Part shown: piece after piece, positions 13,967 to 23,639 of the stretch | How positions within the stretch are numbered: position 1 is the first letter of the stretch | Layout: every line of letters begins with the position of its first letter | Assembly (NCBI GenBank): GCA_029266525.1 | Contig: JAQSWQ010000005.1 | Coordinates: 1 to 64,000, forward strand | Length of the DNA: 64,000 nucleotides | Origin: Microvirga sp. | GTDB taxonomy: Bacteria; Pseudomonadota; Alphaproteobacteria; Rhizobiales; Beijerinckiaceae | Reading direction: 5' to 3' | Notes under the pieces: generated by a model | The model's database searches: none | What the model was told of the DNA's origin: nothing | Seen by the model: only the letters and a program-made list of their open reading frames with translations | Translations under genes and position numbers: made by a program

Positions 13967-14439
13967 CGCATTCCCAAAACCTTCCGGTTGGGCGTGCAGG
14001 TAAGAATCGCAACGAGCGCTGTCAATCAGCTGCTCTGCCCGGTGCCATTTTCGCAAGGGATATCCCGGGGCCAGACGAGGACCGGCGGCGGGTCCGGAAG
14101 CGCAAGACGCGGTCCGAAGACGATGGTGCTCAACGCGGGCCGAACCATGCCCTGAAGGTGCAAGCTCTAAACGGAGAGGGCCAGCCCGCCCCATTCGGCT
14201 CGCGTCGAGCAACGCCATCTTATCGGGCCGCTGGGCGAAAGCTGTAGTCCGGCTGCAACAGGGACGCGCCATCGTGGAGCGGCACGGTCCTGCCGGAACG
14301 TCCCCCTTCAGCGCGCGCCGGTCTGCGCCGCGGCCGGCAGGTCGCGCGGCGCGGGGATCAACGCCCACAAGTCCCGCCCGATCGCCCACCAGACGAGTTC
14401 GGCGAGCGCCGGGAGCGAGACCCAGAAAGGCCCGCTCTG
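13967..14439. other. 473-bp region without a recognisable gene
   Basis: Frames here are short or have atypical composition on both strands. No promoter, terminator or repeat of the families noted elsewhere is evident. Confidence 0.5.
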
Positions 14440-14934
14440 CTATTGCCCATACAGCCACACGCCGAGAAAGCCCGAGGGGTTCGAGACCTTCTGGAAACGC
14501 GGAGCGAGGCGTTTCGACCCCGGCGGCAGCGCCCGGTTGGCGATCTCGGCCACGTCCGCGGCGCCTGGCCGGTCCTGGTCGCTGAAGTAGTCGACGCCCG
14601 GCCCTCCCGCGGCGTCGATCTTGTCGTCGATGCCGCGCACCAGATAGCCTCGGGACTGCAAGGTTTTCGCGACCTGATCGGCCGGCCCCGGCGGGCCGCC
14701 GCCGCGATGAAGAAAAACCACATAGCGCGCAGTCTCGCGCGTTGGGTTGACGGTGGACTGGGCGCCGACGTTGCCGGACTTGGAGTGAAAGCCCGAGCTG
14801 CCGCCGAGGAACTCGAGACATTTGAGGTCGTTTGCGTTCTCCTTGCAGTACTGGACCGGGTCCTGGGCCGGCGCGGCGCATGGGGCGAGCAGCCCGGCCA
14901 AGGCTGCGAATGCGACCAGGAAGCTCGTCCTCAT
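14440..14934 (-). CDS. secreted protein with a LytR_C-like domain, function unknown
   Basis: The 164-residue product has a signal peptide ending APAQ, a Cys-containing segment (QYCKENANDLKCLEFLGG) and a C-terminal alpha/beta part (ARYVVFLHRGGG, then TLQSRGYLVRGIDDKID and VDYFSDQD). The latter resembles the LytR_C/SPOR-like fold that pairs a strand-helix repeat with envelope polysaccharide binding; this is a structural guess. Its ATG overlaps the stop of the upstream gene as ATGA, so the two are translationally coupled and probably function together in the envelope. Confidence 0.7.
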   Translation of the reverse strand: MRTSFLVAFAALAGLLAPCAAPAQDPVQYCKENANDLKCLEFLGGSSGFHSKSGNVGAQSTVNPTRETARYVVFLHRGGGPPGPADQVAKTLQSRGYLVRGIDDKIDAAGGPGVDYFSDQDRPGAADVAEIANRALPPGSKRLAPRFQKVSNPSGFLGVWLYGQ

Positions 14935-16202
14935 TGCGGGCTCGCGGTTTCCTGCGGGGGAGGAGCCGGCACGGTGGCGGCGGCGTTCGAGGTCGTGCTC
15001 ACGCGCGTTTTCTCCTGATCCGGCCCGCCGCTCGATGCCGCCCCCGCCTGCTCGGTCGTAAGGTTGAGCCGGTCGAGATCATAAGGGAACGAGCGGCGCA
15101 CCGCTCGGTAGCCGATGACGATCGGGCGCTGGAAGGTCTGCTTCAGCTCGAAATGGCTATCCGAGCCTGAGGTCACCGACATCACGCCGCCAGGCACGGC
15201 GGTGTTGAGCTGCTCGAGGAGATCGCGGACCGGCTTCGATGCATTCGAGGCGCCGGGCTCCGGTGAAGCGGGCTCGCCCGTCGCCGGAGCGGGCGGATCG
15301 GCTTTCTTCTGCTGTGTCGCCGCGTCGGCCGCGGCTTGCAGGAGAGCCGCCTGGTTGCGGCCGAGCCGCCGGGTCTGCTCGATCGAGCGGGTGAGATAGA
15401 CGCGATTGACGAGCGCGATCTCCACCTCGACGAGGTAGCGCAGGCGCCCGGTCTTTGGATCTGCCGCCTTCGCCATCACGTCCGGCGTCACGTAGCTCAG
15501 GTGGTTGCGCAAAGTCTCGTCGCTGCAGACATCGCGCGTGAACGGGTCCTCGCAGAAGCGCGCGAGCTTGCCGGCGGCGAGCAGGCTCGGCACGCCGTAG
15601 GTCTCGGCGAAGGGAATCTTGACCTCGACGATGTCGCTGTCCTGCCGCGAGGCGCCGAAGAGCCCGGCGACGGTCGACAGCCCGCCCGAGCCCGCGCGCT
15701 CGTGCCGGATCGTGAAGCCCGGGAAGGCGGCGATCGCGAGGAGGCCGCGCTTCGATCCGCCGGTGAACACGCCGTCGGCCTTGGCGGTCTGCGGCCAGGG
15801 CTCGTCGGGCGTGACCGGGCGCTTCGCCGTGTCAGGGAAGATCGGCAGGTTCTCGTAGATCCGCGTGAGCTCCGGCTTCATGTCGATGTGAGTGAGCTTG
15901 ATCGCCCGGTTGAGCAGCGGCTCGCCGCGCGCACTCTTGCCGTCGGCGCGGTTGTCGGCGGTGATCACCGCGAAGACATCGCCGACGTAGATGTCCTCCT
16001 CAGGCGGGAAAACCGGGTCGATCCCCAGCCGCGCGATGGTCTCGTTCCACTCCGCGACGACGCCCTTGTCGGCCGGCGTCGCGCCCCAGATCAGGGGTAT
16101 CGCGACGGCGCCAAGAATGAGGAGCGCGCCGAGCCCAAGCGCAACGCGCACGGCGGGCCAGTGATCGCTTAGCCAAGAGCGGAATTCCGTCAGCCGAGGC
16201 AT
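14931..16202 (-). CDS. periplasmic protein with N-terminal membrane anchor, function unknown
   Basis: ATG at 16202 gives 423 residues. A membrane segment lies at about residues 18-40 (VALGLGALLILGAVAIPLIW). A large periplasmic domain follows (IARLGIDPVFPPEEDIYVGD, then DVFAVITADN and LLNRAIKLTHIDM). The C-terminal third is a helical/low-complexity stretch rich in Ala, Pro and Gln, then FELKQTFQRPIVIGYRAVR. I do not recognise the family. It is coupled to the downstream secreted gene and divergent from the TRAP permease 156 bp away. Confidence 0.75.
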   Translation of the reverse strand: MPRLTEFRSWLSDHWPAVRVALGLGALLILGAVAIPLIWGATPADKGVVAEWNETIARLGIDPVFPPEEDIYVGDVFAVITADNRADGKSARGEPLLNRAIKLTHIDMKPELTRIYENLPIFPDTAKRPVTPDEPWPQTAKADGVFTGGSKRGLLAIAAFPGFTIRHERAGSGGLSTVAGLFGASRQDSDIVEVKIPFAETYGVPSLLAAGKLARFCEDPFTRDVCSDETLRNHLSYVTPDVMAKAADPKTGRLRYLVEVEIALVNRVYLTRSIEQTRRLGRNQAALLQAAADAATQQKKADPPAPATGEPASPEPGASNASKPVRDLLEQLNTAVPGGVMSVTSGSDSHFELKQTFQRPIVIGYRAVRRSFPYDLDRLNLTTEQAGAASSGGPDQEKTRVSTTSNAAATVPAPPPQETASPQ

Positions 16203-16358
16203 GCACGATATTTCCCTGCAAAGCCGGTTCGCTGCGGGCGCGGCGGACATGCAAACCATACGTGCAGAACGCGGTCGGCCGCAATGACTCCTTCCGAGTG
16301 GGCCCTTGCCACCCCGCCCTTCACCGCTCAGAAAAGGCCGCGGAGGGAGCGCCGAGGA

Positions 16359-18425
16359 ATGACGGGCGGCGAGACGCAGCGGGGCGCGACTGCGCGCGAC
16401 TCCATTGAGCTCGGCTCCGGCCGGCCGGCGGCTGAGGCGCCGGGACATGCCGGCGAGGCCGCGCCCGAGCAGATGGTCGAGGAGCTGGTCGGTCGACCGA
16501 TGGCCGGCGCCATGCGGGCGGTGTTCGTCGCCGCGGCGGTCGTCGTCACGCTCCTCGTGCTGAACCAGCTCCTGAACCTTCAGCTCTTCACCGGCGTGGT
16601 GTTCATCGAGAACCGCTATCTCTACATCCTCGCGGTGCTGCTCTTTCCGCTCGTCTTCCTGGTCCTGCCCGCGAACCCCAAGGACGCCGCTGGCCCGCCG
16701 CCCTGGTATGATTGGGCGCTCGCCGCGTTTGCAGCGGCGCTGTTCGGCTGGTTCGCATATCACGCGACGCGCATCCTCTCTGAAGGCTGGGAATACAACG
16801 CGCCGACGATGGCCAAGGTCCTCGCCGGCGTGCTGTGGCTCCTCGTGATGGAGGGGCTTCGCCGGACGAGCGGCTGGCCGATGACCATCGTGGTCGCGGT
16901 GGTGTCGCTCTATCCGGTCGTCGCCGAGCAGATCCCGAACCCGCTCAAGGGCTCGTCCCAGTCGCTGCCCGACACGCTCGCCTTCCATTTCGCAAGCGCG
17001 GAATCGGCCTTCGGCATCCCGATGCGCGCCTTCGCCGAGATCGTGGTCGGCTTCATCGTATTCGGCGTGGCGCTGAACTTCACCGGCGGAGGCCGCTTCT
17101 TCAACGACCTCGCCTTTGCGCTCGTCGGCCGCTTCCGCGGCGGCGCGGCGCAGGTCGGGATCATCTCGTCCGCGCTGCAGGGATCGATCTCGGGCAGCGT
17201 CATCTCGAACGTGGTCAGCTCCGGTGTCGTGACGATCCCGGCAATGAAGCGCACCGGCTTCACGGCGGCCTACGCCGGCGCGGTTGAGGCCGTCGCGTCG
17301 ACCGGCGCCGTGCTGATGCCTCCGGTGATGGGCTCGACCGCCTTTGTCATGGCTTCCTTCCTCGGCCGCAGCTACGGCGAGATCGCGCTCGCTGCGACCG
17401 TGCCGGCGCTGCTCTTCTACCTCGCGCTCGTCGTGCAGATCGACGGCTACTCGGCGCTCCGCGGCATCACCGGCATGCGGCCATTCGAGCTGCCGCGGCT
17501 CGGCGCCGTGATTCGCGAGGGCTGGTTCTACCTGCCCGTCTTCGCCCTCCTCGTCTTCCTGATGGTGTATCTGCAGGACGAGGCCACCGCGCCGTTCTAT
17601 GCGACCGCGCTCCTGATCGCCATTAACCAGGCGCTGCCGAGCCACCGCATGAGCTGGGCGAAGCTCGCCGATTGCGCCGCATCCGTGGCGCGCGGCCTCG
17701 CCGAGCTCGTCGCGATCCTCCTCGCCATCGGCACCATCATTGGCGCGCTCTCGATGACGGGGCTTGCCGGCACGCTCGCCAACGACCTCGTCTATCTCGC
17801 CGGCGGCGCTCCGCTCGTGCTCCTCGTCATGGGGGCGCTCACGAGCTTCGTCTTCGGCATGGGGATGACGGTCACGGCCTGCTACATCTTCCTCGCCATC
17901 GTGCTCGCGCCGCCGCTGGTGAAGGCCGGCCTCGACCCGCTCGCGGTGCACCTCTTCATCATGTACTGGGGCATGGTCTCCTTCATCACGCCGCCGGTCG
18001 CGCTTGCAACTTTCGCTGCGGCGCCAATCGCCGGCGTGTCGGCGATGCGCATCGGCGTCCAGTCGGTGAAGCTCGGCTTCGCGATCTATGTCGTTCCCTT
18101 CTGCTTCGTGTTGAACCCGGCGCTGATCCTGAAAGGCAGCGCCGCCGAGGTCGCGCTCGCGCTCGTGCTCGCATTCCCCGGAATCATCATCGTCGGCGCG
18201 GCCATGCAGGGCTATGTCGGCGGGCTCGGCCCGGTGCCGAAGAACCCGCTCGGCTGGGCCGTCCGCGCCTGCCTCATCCTCGGCGGCTTCCTGCTCGCGG
18301 CGCCGATGCCGCGGCTGACCGGCTTCTCGATCGCCGCCAATATCGGCCTCGCCCTCGTTCTCATCGCCGCCGGCCTGGTGCTAACCTGGCTCCACAACAA
18401 CACGACACGGAGGAAACCCGCATGA
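16359..18425 (+). CDS. TRAP transporter fused permease (DctQM, TAXI type), system 1
   Basis: The product is about 688 residues with many membrane helices, and fuses the small and large TRAP permease subunits. Signature stretches include ALQGSISGSVISNVVSSGVV, EAVASTGAVLMPPVMGSTAF and YWGMVSFITPPVALATFAAA. TRAP permeases import organic acids using the sodium or proton gradient, with a periplasmic receptor. ATG at 16359 follows a GAGG; an upstream ATG at 16284 would add 25 non-membrane residues. It overlaps the receptor gene as ATGA. Substrate cannot be told from sequence. Confidence 0.9.
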   Translation: MTGGETQRGATARDSIELGSGRPAAEAPGHAGEAAPEQMVEELVGRPMAGAMRAVFVAAAVVVTLLVLNQLLNLQLFTGVVFIENRYLYILAVLLFPLVFLVLPANPKDAAGPPPWYDWALAAFAAALFGWFAYHATRILSEGWEYNAPTMAKVLAGVLWLLVMEGLRRTSGWPMTIVVAVVSLYPVVAEQIPNPLKGSSQSLPDTLAFHFASAESAFGIPMRAFAEIVVGFIVFGVALNFTGGGRFFNDLAFALVGRFRGGAAQVGIISSALQGSISGSVISNVVSSGVVTIPAMKRTGFTAAYAGAVEAVASTGAVLMPPVMGSTAFVMASFLGRSYGEIALAATVPALLFYLALVVQIDGYSALRGITGMRPFELPRLGAVIREGWFYLPVFALLVFLMVYLQDEATAPFYATALLIAINQALPSHRMSWAKLADCAASVARGLAELVAILLAIGTIIGALSMTGLAGTLANDLVYLAGGAPLVLLVMGALTSFVFGMGMTVTACYIFLAIVLAPPLVKAGLDPLAVHLFIMYWGMVSFITPPVALATFAAAPIAGVSAMRIGVQSVKLGFAIYVVPFCFVLNPALILKGSAAEVALALVLAFPGIIIVGAAMQGYVGGLGPVPKNPLGWAVRACLILGGFLLAAPMPRLTGFSIAANIGLALVLIAAGLVLTWLHNNTTRRKPA

Positions 18426-19582
18426 CGCGCTCTCTCGCCCTGCCGCTCGCCTTCGCCGCGGTGCTCGCCGCAGCGCCGGCCCTCGCGCAATCAGGCATCA
18501 AGCTGCCGGAGACGCTGACCTGGACCGCCTACGACGTGGGTTCCGGCGGCTACAACCAGGCTGTGGCGATCGGCAACGCGCTCAAGAACAAGCTCCAGGT
18601 AAACCTGCGCGTCCTGCCGGGCAAGAACGACGTCTCGCGCACTGTGCCCCTGCGCGACGGCAAGGTGCCGTTCTCGGCGAACGGCGTCGGCGGCAGCTAT
18701 CTCGCGCAGGAGGGCGTGTTCGAGTTCGGCGCGCGCGACTGGGGCCCGCAGCCGGTGCGCTCGCTCCTCGTCAACAATTCCGACGCGCTCCTCACCATCG
18801 TCACAGCGAAGGACGCGAACATCAATACAATCGCCGATCTCAAAGGCAAGCGCGTCGCCTGGGTCGTCGGCGCGCCGTCGCTCAACCAGAACATCACGGC
18901 GCTGATGGGGTTCGCGAACCTCACCTGGAACGACGTGAAAAAGGTCGAGTTCGGCGGCTTCGGCCAGGCCATGGACGCGATCGTCAACAACCAGGTCGAT
19001 GCCGCCTTCGCCTCGACCATCTCGGGCAACGCCTACAAGATCGCCTCCTCGCCGCGCGGCATCCGCTATCCGGTGATCTCGCACGCCGACAAGGAGGGGT
19101 GGGCCCGCATCAACAAGCGCGCGCCCTTCTTCGTGCCGGCGATGGGCGCCGAGGGCGCCGATCTCTCGCCCGAGAAACGCGTCGAGGCCGCGACCTACCC
19201 ATACCCGGTGCTGATGACCATGGCCGGAACCGATGCCGACCTCGTCTACAACATGACGCGGGCAATGGTGGAGCTCTTCGACGACTACAAGGACGGCGCG
19301 CCGGGGAACGTCGGCTGGGACCTCAAGCGCCAGGTCTTCGCCTGGGCGATCCCGTTGCACGACGGCGCCATCCGCTACTTCAAAGAGAAGGGCGTCTGGA
19401 CGCCCGAGCACCAGAAGCACAATGACAGCGTCGTCGAGCGTCAGAAGGTTCTCCTCGTCGCGTGGGATGCCTACAAGGCGAAAGCGCCATCGGGCGAGGA
19501 CGAGTTCGCCAAGGGCTGGATGAAGGCCCGCGCCGAGGCGCTCACGAAGGCAGGCATGGAGCCGGTGCTGACGGAGTGGTAG
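18422..19582 (+). CDS. TAXI-family TRAP solute-binding protein, system 1
   Basis: The 386-residue product has a signal peptide ending PALAQ and the TAXI fold landmarks YDVGSGGYNQAVAIGNALKN, DLKGKRVAWVVGAPS, and GFGQAMDAIVNNQVDAAFAS. It would capture substrate in the periplasm for the permease encoded just upstream, with which it shares an ATGA overlap. It is longer than the second TAXI protein in the window and has an aromatic-rich C-terminus, so the two likely bind different ligands. Confidence 0.9.
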   Translation: MTRSLALPLAFAAVLAAAPALAQSGIKLPETLTWTAYDVGSGGYNQAVAIGNALKNKLQVNLRVLPGKNDVSRTVPLRDGKVPFSANGVGGSYLAQEGVFEFGARDWGPQPVRSLLVNNSDALLTIVTAKDANINTIADLKGKRVAWVVGAPSLNQNITALMGFANLTWNDVKKVEFGGFGQAMDAIVNNQVDAAFASTISGNAYKIASSPRGIRYPVISHADKEGWARINKRAPFFVPAMGAEGADLSPEKRVEAATYPYPVLMTMAGTDADLVYNMTRAMVELFDDYKDGAPGNVGWDLKRQVFAWAIPLHDGAIRYFKEKGVWTPEHQKHNDSVVERQKVLLVAWDAYKAKAPSGEDEFAKGWMKARAEALTKAGMEPVLTEW

Positions 19583-19618
19583 CGGGCGAGCCTCTTGCCG
19601 GAGCGGAAGCGCCGTCCG

Positions 19619-19716
19619 GGTGAGGGGTTCGACCTTATCCGGAGAGGGCTTTCCCCTCACCCGGTTCGCGGCCTGGCCGGCCGCGACTCGGCCTCTCCCC
19701 TTGGGAGAGGCTGGGC
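19619..19716. repeat. CTCTCCCC-type palindromic repeat between convergent TRAP operons
   Basis: Includes GTGAGGGG / CCCCTCAC and CTCTCCCCTTGGGAGAG self-complementary blocks plus a GGCCTGGCCGGCC core. It lies at the 3' ends of both TRAP systems and may act as a bidirectional terminator. The last about 20 codons of the second permease are read from it. Confidence 0.6.
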
Positions 19717-21633
19717 CGCCCGCTTCCACGGGTCGCGCGTCTTCCATTGCATGGCGATAATCGCGGCGAAGAGCGCCAAGCCGATGAGGTCGGTAGTCCA
19801 GTCCGGCTTCACGAGGCAAAAGGCGGCGGCGATCAGCACCGCGCGCTCCCACAAGGAGGCCGCGCGCAGGAGATAGCCGTGGAGGCCCGCGGCGAGCAGC
19901 ATGATGCCGAAGCAGGAGGCGAAGAAGCGCCAGATCACGGTCGGCCAATCGCCGATCATCAGGAGCGCCGGCTCGTAGACGAACATGAACGGAACGATGA
20001 AACCTGCGGCGCCGATCTTCACCGCCGCCCAACCCGTGATCCACAGGTCGGATTTCGCGAGCCCCGAGGCGGCATAGACCGCGAGCGCCACCGGCGGGGT
20101 GATGGCGGAGAGGATCGCGAAGTAAAAAGCGAACATATGCGCGGCCGGCGTCGCAACACCGAGCTTGATCACTGCCGGCACGAGCAGCGCGGTCATGACG
20201 ATGTAGGCCGGCGTCGTCGGCATGCCCATCCCGAGCACGATGCCAGCGATCGCGGTCAGCATCAGCGCGAGCAGGAGGCTGTTCTGCGCAAGGCCGATCA
20301 CGGCTTGGGTGAAGACGATGCCGGCGCCGGTTAGCGCCACCATGCCGATGATGATGCCGGCGCAGGCGCAGGCGAGCGCGACCGCGAGCGTGTTCTTGGC
20401 GCCATCGATCATGGCGTCGATGAGGTTCGCGACCGTCACATGCCCGCGCGTCGAGGCGCGCAACGCCGCCACCGGGAAGCAGGCGAGCGTCCCCGCGAGC
20501 GCGGCGAGCGGCGCCGAGTAGCCGGCATACATGACGGCGAGGATCGTCAGCACCGGGATGAAGAGGTGACCGCGCTCGCTGAGCGTCTTGCCCAGGCGCG
20601 GCAGCTCGCTACGCGGCACGCCGAGGATGCCCTTGCGCTTCGCCTCGAAATGCACTGCGCCGAAGCAGGCGACGTAATAGAGGATCGCCGGGATCACGGC
20701 CCAGATCGTCACCTGCAGGTAGGACACGGACAAGAACTCGGCCATGACGAAAGCCGCGGCGCCCATGATCGGTGGCATGATCTGCCCGCCGGTCGAGGCG
20801 ACGGCCTCGACCGCAGCTGCGAAATGCGGCTTGAAGCCGGTGCGCTTCATGAGCGGGATCGAGATCGGTCCGTCGACCATCACGTTCGCGACCGCGCTGC
20901 CCGAGATCGTGCCGAACAGGCTCGAGGACACCACCGCGACCTTGCCCGGCCCGCCGGCGGTGTGGCCGGTGATGCCGAGCGCGAAATCCATGAAGAGTTG
21001 CCCCGTCCCGGTGCGCTCCATGAAGGAGCCGAACAGCACGAAGATCATGACGTAGGCCGCCGAGACCCCGAGCGGCGCGCCGAAAATCCCTTCCGTCGTC
21101 ATGAAGAGCTGGTCGAGCATGCGCTCGGGGTCCTTCGTGACGTAGAGCCCGTAGGCGAGGAAGACGATCGCCGTGATCGGCAGGGCCCAGCCGATGAGCC
21201 GGCGCGTCGCCTCCATCACCATGACGACGAGGAGCGCCCCCATCGCCATATCCGCCAAGGACAGATCGTCGATGTAGTAGATGCGATTGACGACGTAGTC
21301 GAAGTTGACGAACAGGTAGATCACCGGCGCGACCGCGGCGACGAGCAACGCGTAGTCGAGCAGGGTCGGCGGCCCCTGCGCGACGGGCGGCGCGTCCATC
21401 CCGGGAAGTGCGTCCGCCTGCTTCTCCGACACCCGCCGGAAGAGCAGGAAGGTCAGCGCCATCGCGAAGAGCAGGTGGGTGCCGCGGAAAATGAACGCCT
21501 CGGGCGTTCCGATCACGATCATCCACATGTGATAGAGCGCCATCGCGACTGCGACCACGGCGGCGGCGAGCCGGATCACGCCCGCATGCGACAGATCGAG
21601 TCGACGGAAGGGGTTGCGAGCGAGGGTCAGCAC
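19657..21633 (-). CDS. TRAP transporter fused permease (DctQM, TAXI type), system 2
   Basis: The 658-residue multi-spanning product shows the same fused layout as system 1: SLFGTISGSAVANVMVDGPI, EAVASTGGQIMPPIMGAAAF and YFAILSAITPPVALAVYAAS. An N-terminal DctQ-like region contains four helices (residues about 10-130). The end PLPRGEAESRPARPRTG is repeat-derived, so the native stop may have been lost or moved. Its receptor gene lies upstream, separated by 223 bp of repeat-containing DNA, unlike the tight overlap in system 1. Confidence 0.9.
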   Translation of the reverse strand: MLTLARNPFRRLDLSHAGVIRLAAAVVAVAMALYHMWMIVIGTPEAFIFRGTHLLFAMALTFLLFRRVSEKQADALPGMDAPPVAQGPPTLLDYALLVAAVAPVIYLFVNFDYVVNRIYYIDDLSLADMAMGALLVVMVMEATRRLIGWALPITAIVFLAYGLYVTKDPERMLDQLFMTTEGIFGAPLGVSAAYVMIFVLFGSFMERTGTGQLFMDFALGITGHTAGGPGKVAVVSSSLFGTISGSAVANVMVDGPISIPLMKRTGFKPHFAAAVEAVASTGGQIMPPIMGAAAFVMAEFLSVSYLQVTIWAVIPAILYYVACFGAVHFEAKRKGILGVPRSELPRLGKTLSERGHLFIPVLTILAVMYAGYSAPLAALAGTLACFPVAALRASTRGHVTVANLIDAMIDGAKNTLAVALACACAGIIIGMVALTGAGIVFTQAVIGLAQNSLLLALMLTAIAGIVLGMGMPTTPAYIVMTALLVPAVIKLGVATPAAHMFAFYFAILSAITPPVALAVYAASGLAKSDLWITGWAAVKIGAAGFIVPFMFVYEPALLMIGDWPTVIWRFFASCFGIMLLAAGLHGYLLRAASLWERAVLIAAAFCLVKPDWTTDLIGLALFAAIIAMQWKTRDPWKRAAQPLPRGEAESRPARPRTG

Positions 21634-21715
21634 TGTGTTACCCCGGAGATCGTCGCTTCAGCTCAACCGGCTTCTGCGCCGGCTTTCATCATTCTCGCCG
21701 CCTAATCTCGTCGGC

Positions 21716-21832
21716 TGAGGTGCGAGGAGCGAAGCGACCAGCGTCGAAGCACGCACCGACCGCCGACGCTACGTCCATGGTGTGCGTGCTTGGAGGCTTG
21801 GCTTCGCCGCGCTCCTCAGGATGAGGGGCTCG
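21716..21832. repeat. dispersed repeat between TAXI receptor and permease genes
   Basis: Self-complementary ends: GTGCGAGGAGCGAAGCGACC at the left and GCGCTCCTCAGGATGAGGGG at the right, with a GCGTGCTTGGAGGCTTGGCT segment between. The CTCAGGATGAGG signature is typical of an abundant intergenic repeat in Hyphomicrobiales (from memory). Confidence 0.55.
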
Positions 21833-21856
21833 AATGAGTGCCCCTCGTCCATGTTC

Positions 21857-22825
21857 TCACATCGTCTTCACCTCGATGTTCTTCTCCTTGTAGAAGCGCG
21901 CCGCGCCGGGATGGAAGGGAACGCCGATGTCCTCCGCCATCTCCTTCGGGGTGAGCTTCTCCATCGCCTTGTTGACGGTCGCCATCGACGAGATGTTGTC
22001 AGCCATCGCCCTGGTCATGGCGTAGACGCGGTCGGTCGGGAGATCGCAGCTTGCGACGATGTGGGTCGCGTAGCCGATCACCTTCACGTCCTGGTCCTGC
22101 TTCGGATACGTGCCCTTCGGCACGGTCACGAGGGTGTAGCCCGGATTGATCTTCTTCATCGCCTCGATGTTGTCGGAGAGGTCGAGGAGTTTGACGTCCC
22201 GCGAGGAAGCCAGGTCCATCACGGCGCCGGACGGGATAGTGGTCCCGAGCGCGAAGGCCTGGACGTTGTTGTCCTTCATCTGCTCGACCGCATCGGTGTA
22301 GGAGATGAAGCTCGGCTTGACCTCGCTGTAGGAGAGGCCGTTCACCTTCAGGAAGTGCTGGGTGATGATCTCGCCGGTGTTGCCGCGCGGTTGGGTCGCG
22401 ATCGACTTGCCCTTGAGGTCCTTGGCCGAGTTGATGCCCGCGTTCGCCGGCACAACCACCTGGAAATATTGCGGGTAGAGGGTCGCGACGTTGCAGACCT
22501 TCTTGTGGGGCTTGTTGAAGGGCGCATTGCCGACGATGGCATCCACGGTCGAGATCGAGTTGCCGAAGCCGACCTCGGTCTTGCCTTCTTCGATTCCGCG
22601 CACATTGGCGATGCCGGCGCCGGGCATTGAGGTCACGGAGAGGCCAGGGATCGCCTTCTCCCACATGTCCTTGAGCTGGCCGCCGAGCGGGATCCAGACC
22701 CCGCCTTGCGGTCCGGTCATCAGCCGCATCTCCTGCGCCAAGGACGGCCCGGCGAGTACTGCCGTGGCGAGCGCGACGCCGGCGGTGAGCGCGCGGGCAA
22801 AGCGGCGAGCTTTCAGTGTCGGCAT
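21857..22825 (-). CDS. TAXI-family TRAP solute-binding protein, system 2
   Basis: ATG at 22825 follows a GGAGGAAAA RBS. The 322-residue product has a signal peptide ending PSLAQ, then MTGPQGGVWIPLGGQLKDMW, the TAXI-type SISTVDAIVGNAPF and DLKGKSIATQPRGNTGE, and VRVYAMTRAM-like sequence near the end (TDRVYAMTRAMADN). It should serve the fused permease downstream. The operon is convergent with system 1, and the two receptors differ in length and ligand-pocket sequence. Confidence 0.9.
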   Translation of the reverse strand: MPTLKARRFARALTAGVALATAVLAGPSLAQEMRLMTGPQGGVWIPLGGQLKDMWEKAIPGLSVTSMPGAGIANVRGIEEGKTEVGFGNSISTVDAIVGNAPFNKPHKKVCNVATLYPQYFQVVVPANAGINSAKDLKGKSIATQPRGNTGEIITQHFLKVNGLSYSEVKPSFISYTDAVEQMKDNNVQAFALGTTIPSGAVMDLASSRDVKLLDLSDNIEAMKKINPGYTLVTVPKGTYPKQDQDVKVIGYATHIVASCDLPTDRVYAMTRAMADNISSMATVNKAMEKLTPKEMAEDIGVPFHPGAARFYKEKNIEVKTM

Positions 22826-23171
22826 GGGTTTTCCTCCGTTTCGGTTCTTGCGCCGAGGCCACAATTGGTCGGGTCTTGCGAGGCCCGCGGCGGTATGGCC
22901 GGCACGCTAATCGCTCGCGCCGCGTGCGACAAGGGAATGAGGCCGGCCCTTCGCCCGGCTTGGCACGGGTGATGCGACGGCTGCAGGAGCGGTATCGAAA
23001 GCACGAAACTTTGCACCAGCCTGACGCACAGCTGCCCGAGGCAGCCTCCGGCGAGGCCGCGCCCCGCGCGCAGGCGCCCACGCCCAGTGCCGGATCGGCA
23101 CAGGCTCACGGCATCGTGCGGGCCTTTGCAGCGCAGGACATCCCCGCCTTTCCGGGTCACGCGTCGGCGAA
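22826..23171. other. 346-bp region without an intact gene
   Basis: Lies between the TAXI receptor start and the acyl-CoA ligase remnant. It must hold the receptor promoter; I see no clear -35/-10 pair and no repeat. Confidence 0.45.
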
Positions 23172-23530
23172 CTAGGCCTGGACCTGCTTGCGCCGGATCT
23201 TGCCGCTGTCGGTTTTCGGCAGGGCGTCGCGGAATTCGACGTGGCGCGGCACCATGAAATCCTCGAGCTCGCGGGCGCAATGGCGGACCACGTCCTGCTC
23301 GCTGAGCTCCGCGCCGGGGCTCAATGCGATGACCGCCTTGATGGCGCAGCCGAGCAGCGGGTCGGGCACGCCGACAACCGCCGCTTCGCGGACGCCGGCG
23401 AGCGCATGAGGACGTTCTCGACCTCTTTCGGCTCACCTTCTCGCCGCGGGTCTTGATGATGTCGTCCTTGCGCCCGACGAAATAGAGGAAGCCCTCCTCG
23501 TCGGCGCGGAAGAGGTCGCCGGTGTAGCGA
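23172..23530 (-). pseudogene. acyl-CoA ligase (AMP-binding) C-terminal remnant with frameshifts
   Basis: Three consecutive pieces in different frames rebuild the C-terminal domain of an AMP-forming acyl-CoA ligase: YTGDLFRADEEGFLYFVGRK with DDIIKTRGEKVS (about 23526-23431), then PKEVENVL, then LAGVREAAVVGVPDPLLG to DSGKIRRKQVQA (to 23172). The catalytic Lys of the C-terminal domain (DSGKIRRK) is present. The N-terminal ATP-binding domain is absent. At least two frameshifts show it is a dead gene. Confidence 0.82.
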
Positions 23531-23639
23531 TGTACGGCTGCGCCGCCGCCAATTGCTTCTCGGCGGTGAGCCGGTCGAAGCCGCAAACCTTGGCGAGGAG
23601 CGCCTGGGTGCATGGCGGGATCGCCCGCGAGTAGCCTGG

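Noticed and set aside
13763-14881. 372-codon frame spanning 13763-14881
   Set aside because: Only its last 67 codons (from ATG 13966) look like a protein; the rest overlaps the secreted-protein gene out of frame.
14931-17951. A 1006-codon minus-strand open frame
   Set aside because: Only the part from 16202 to 14931 is protein-like. The upstream part is the antisense of the TRAP permease gene, in the low-complexity composition typical of shadow frames in high-GC DNA.
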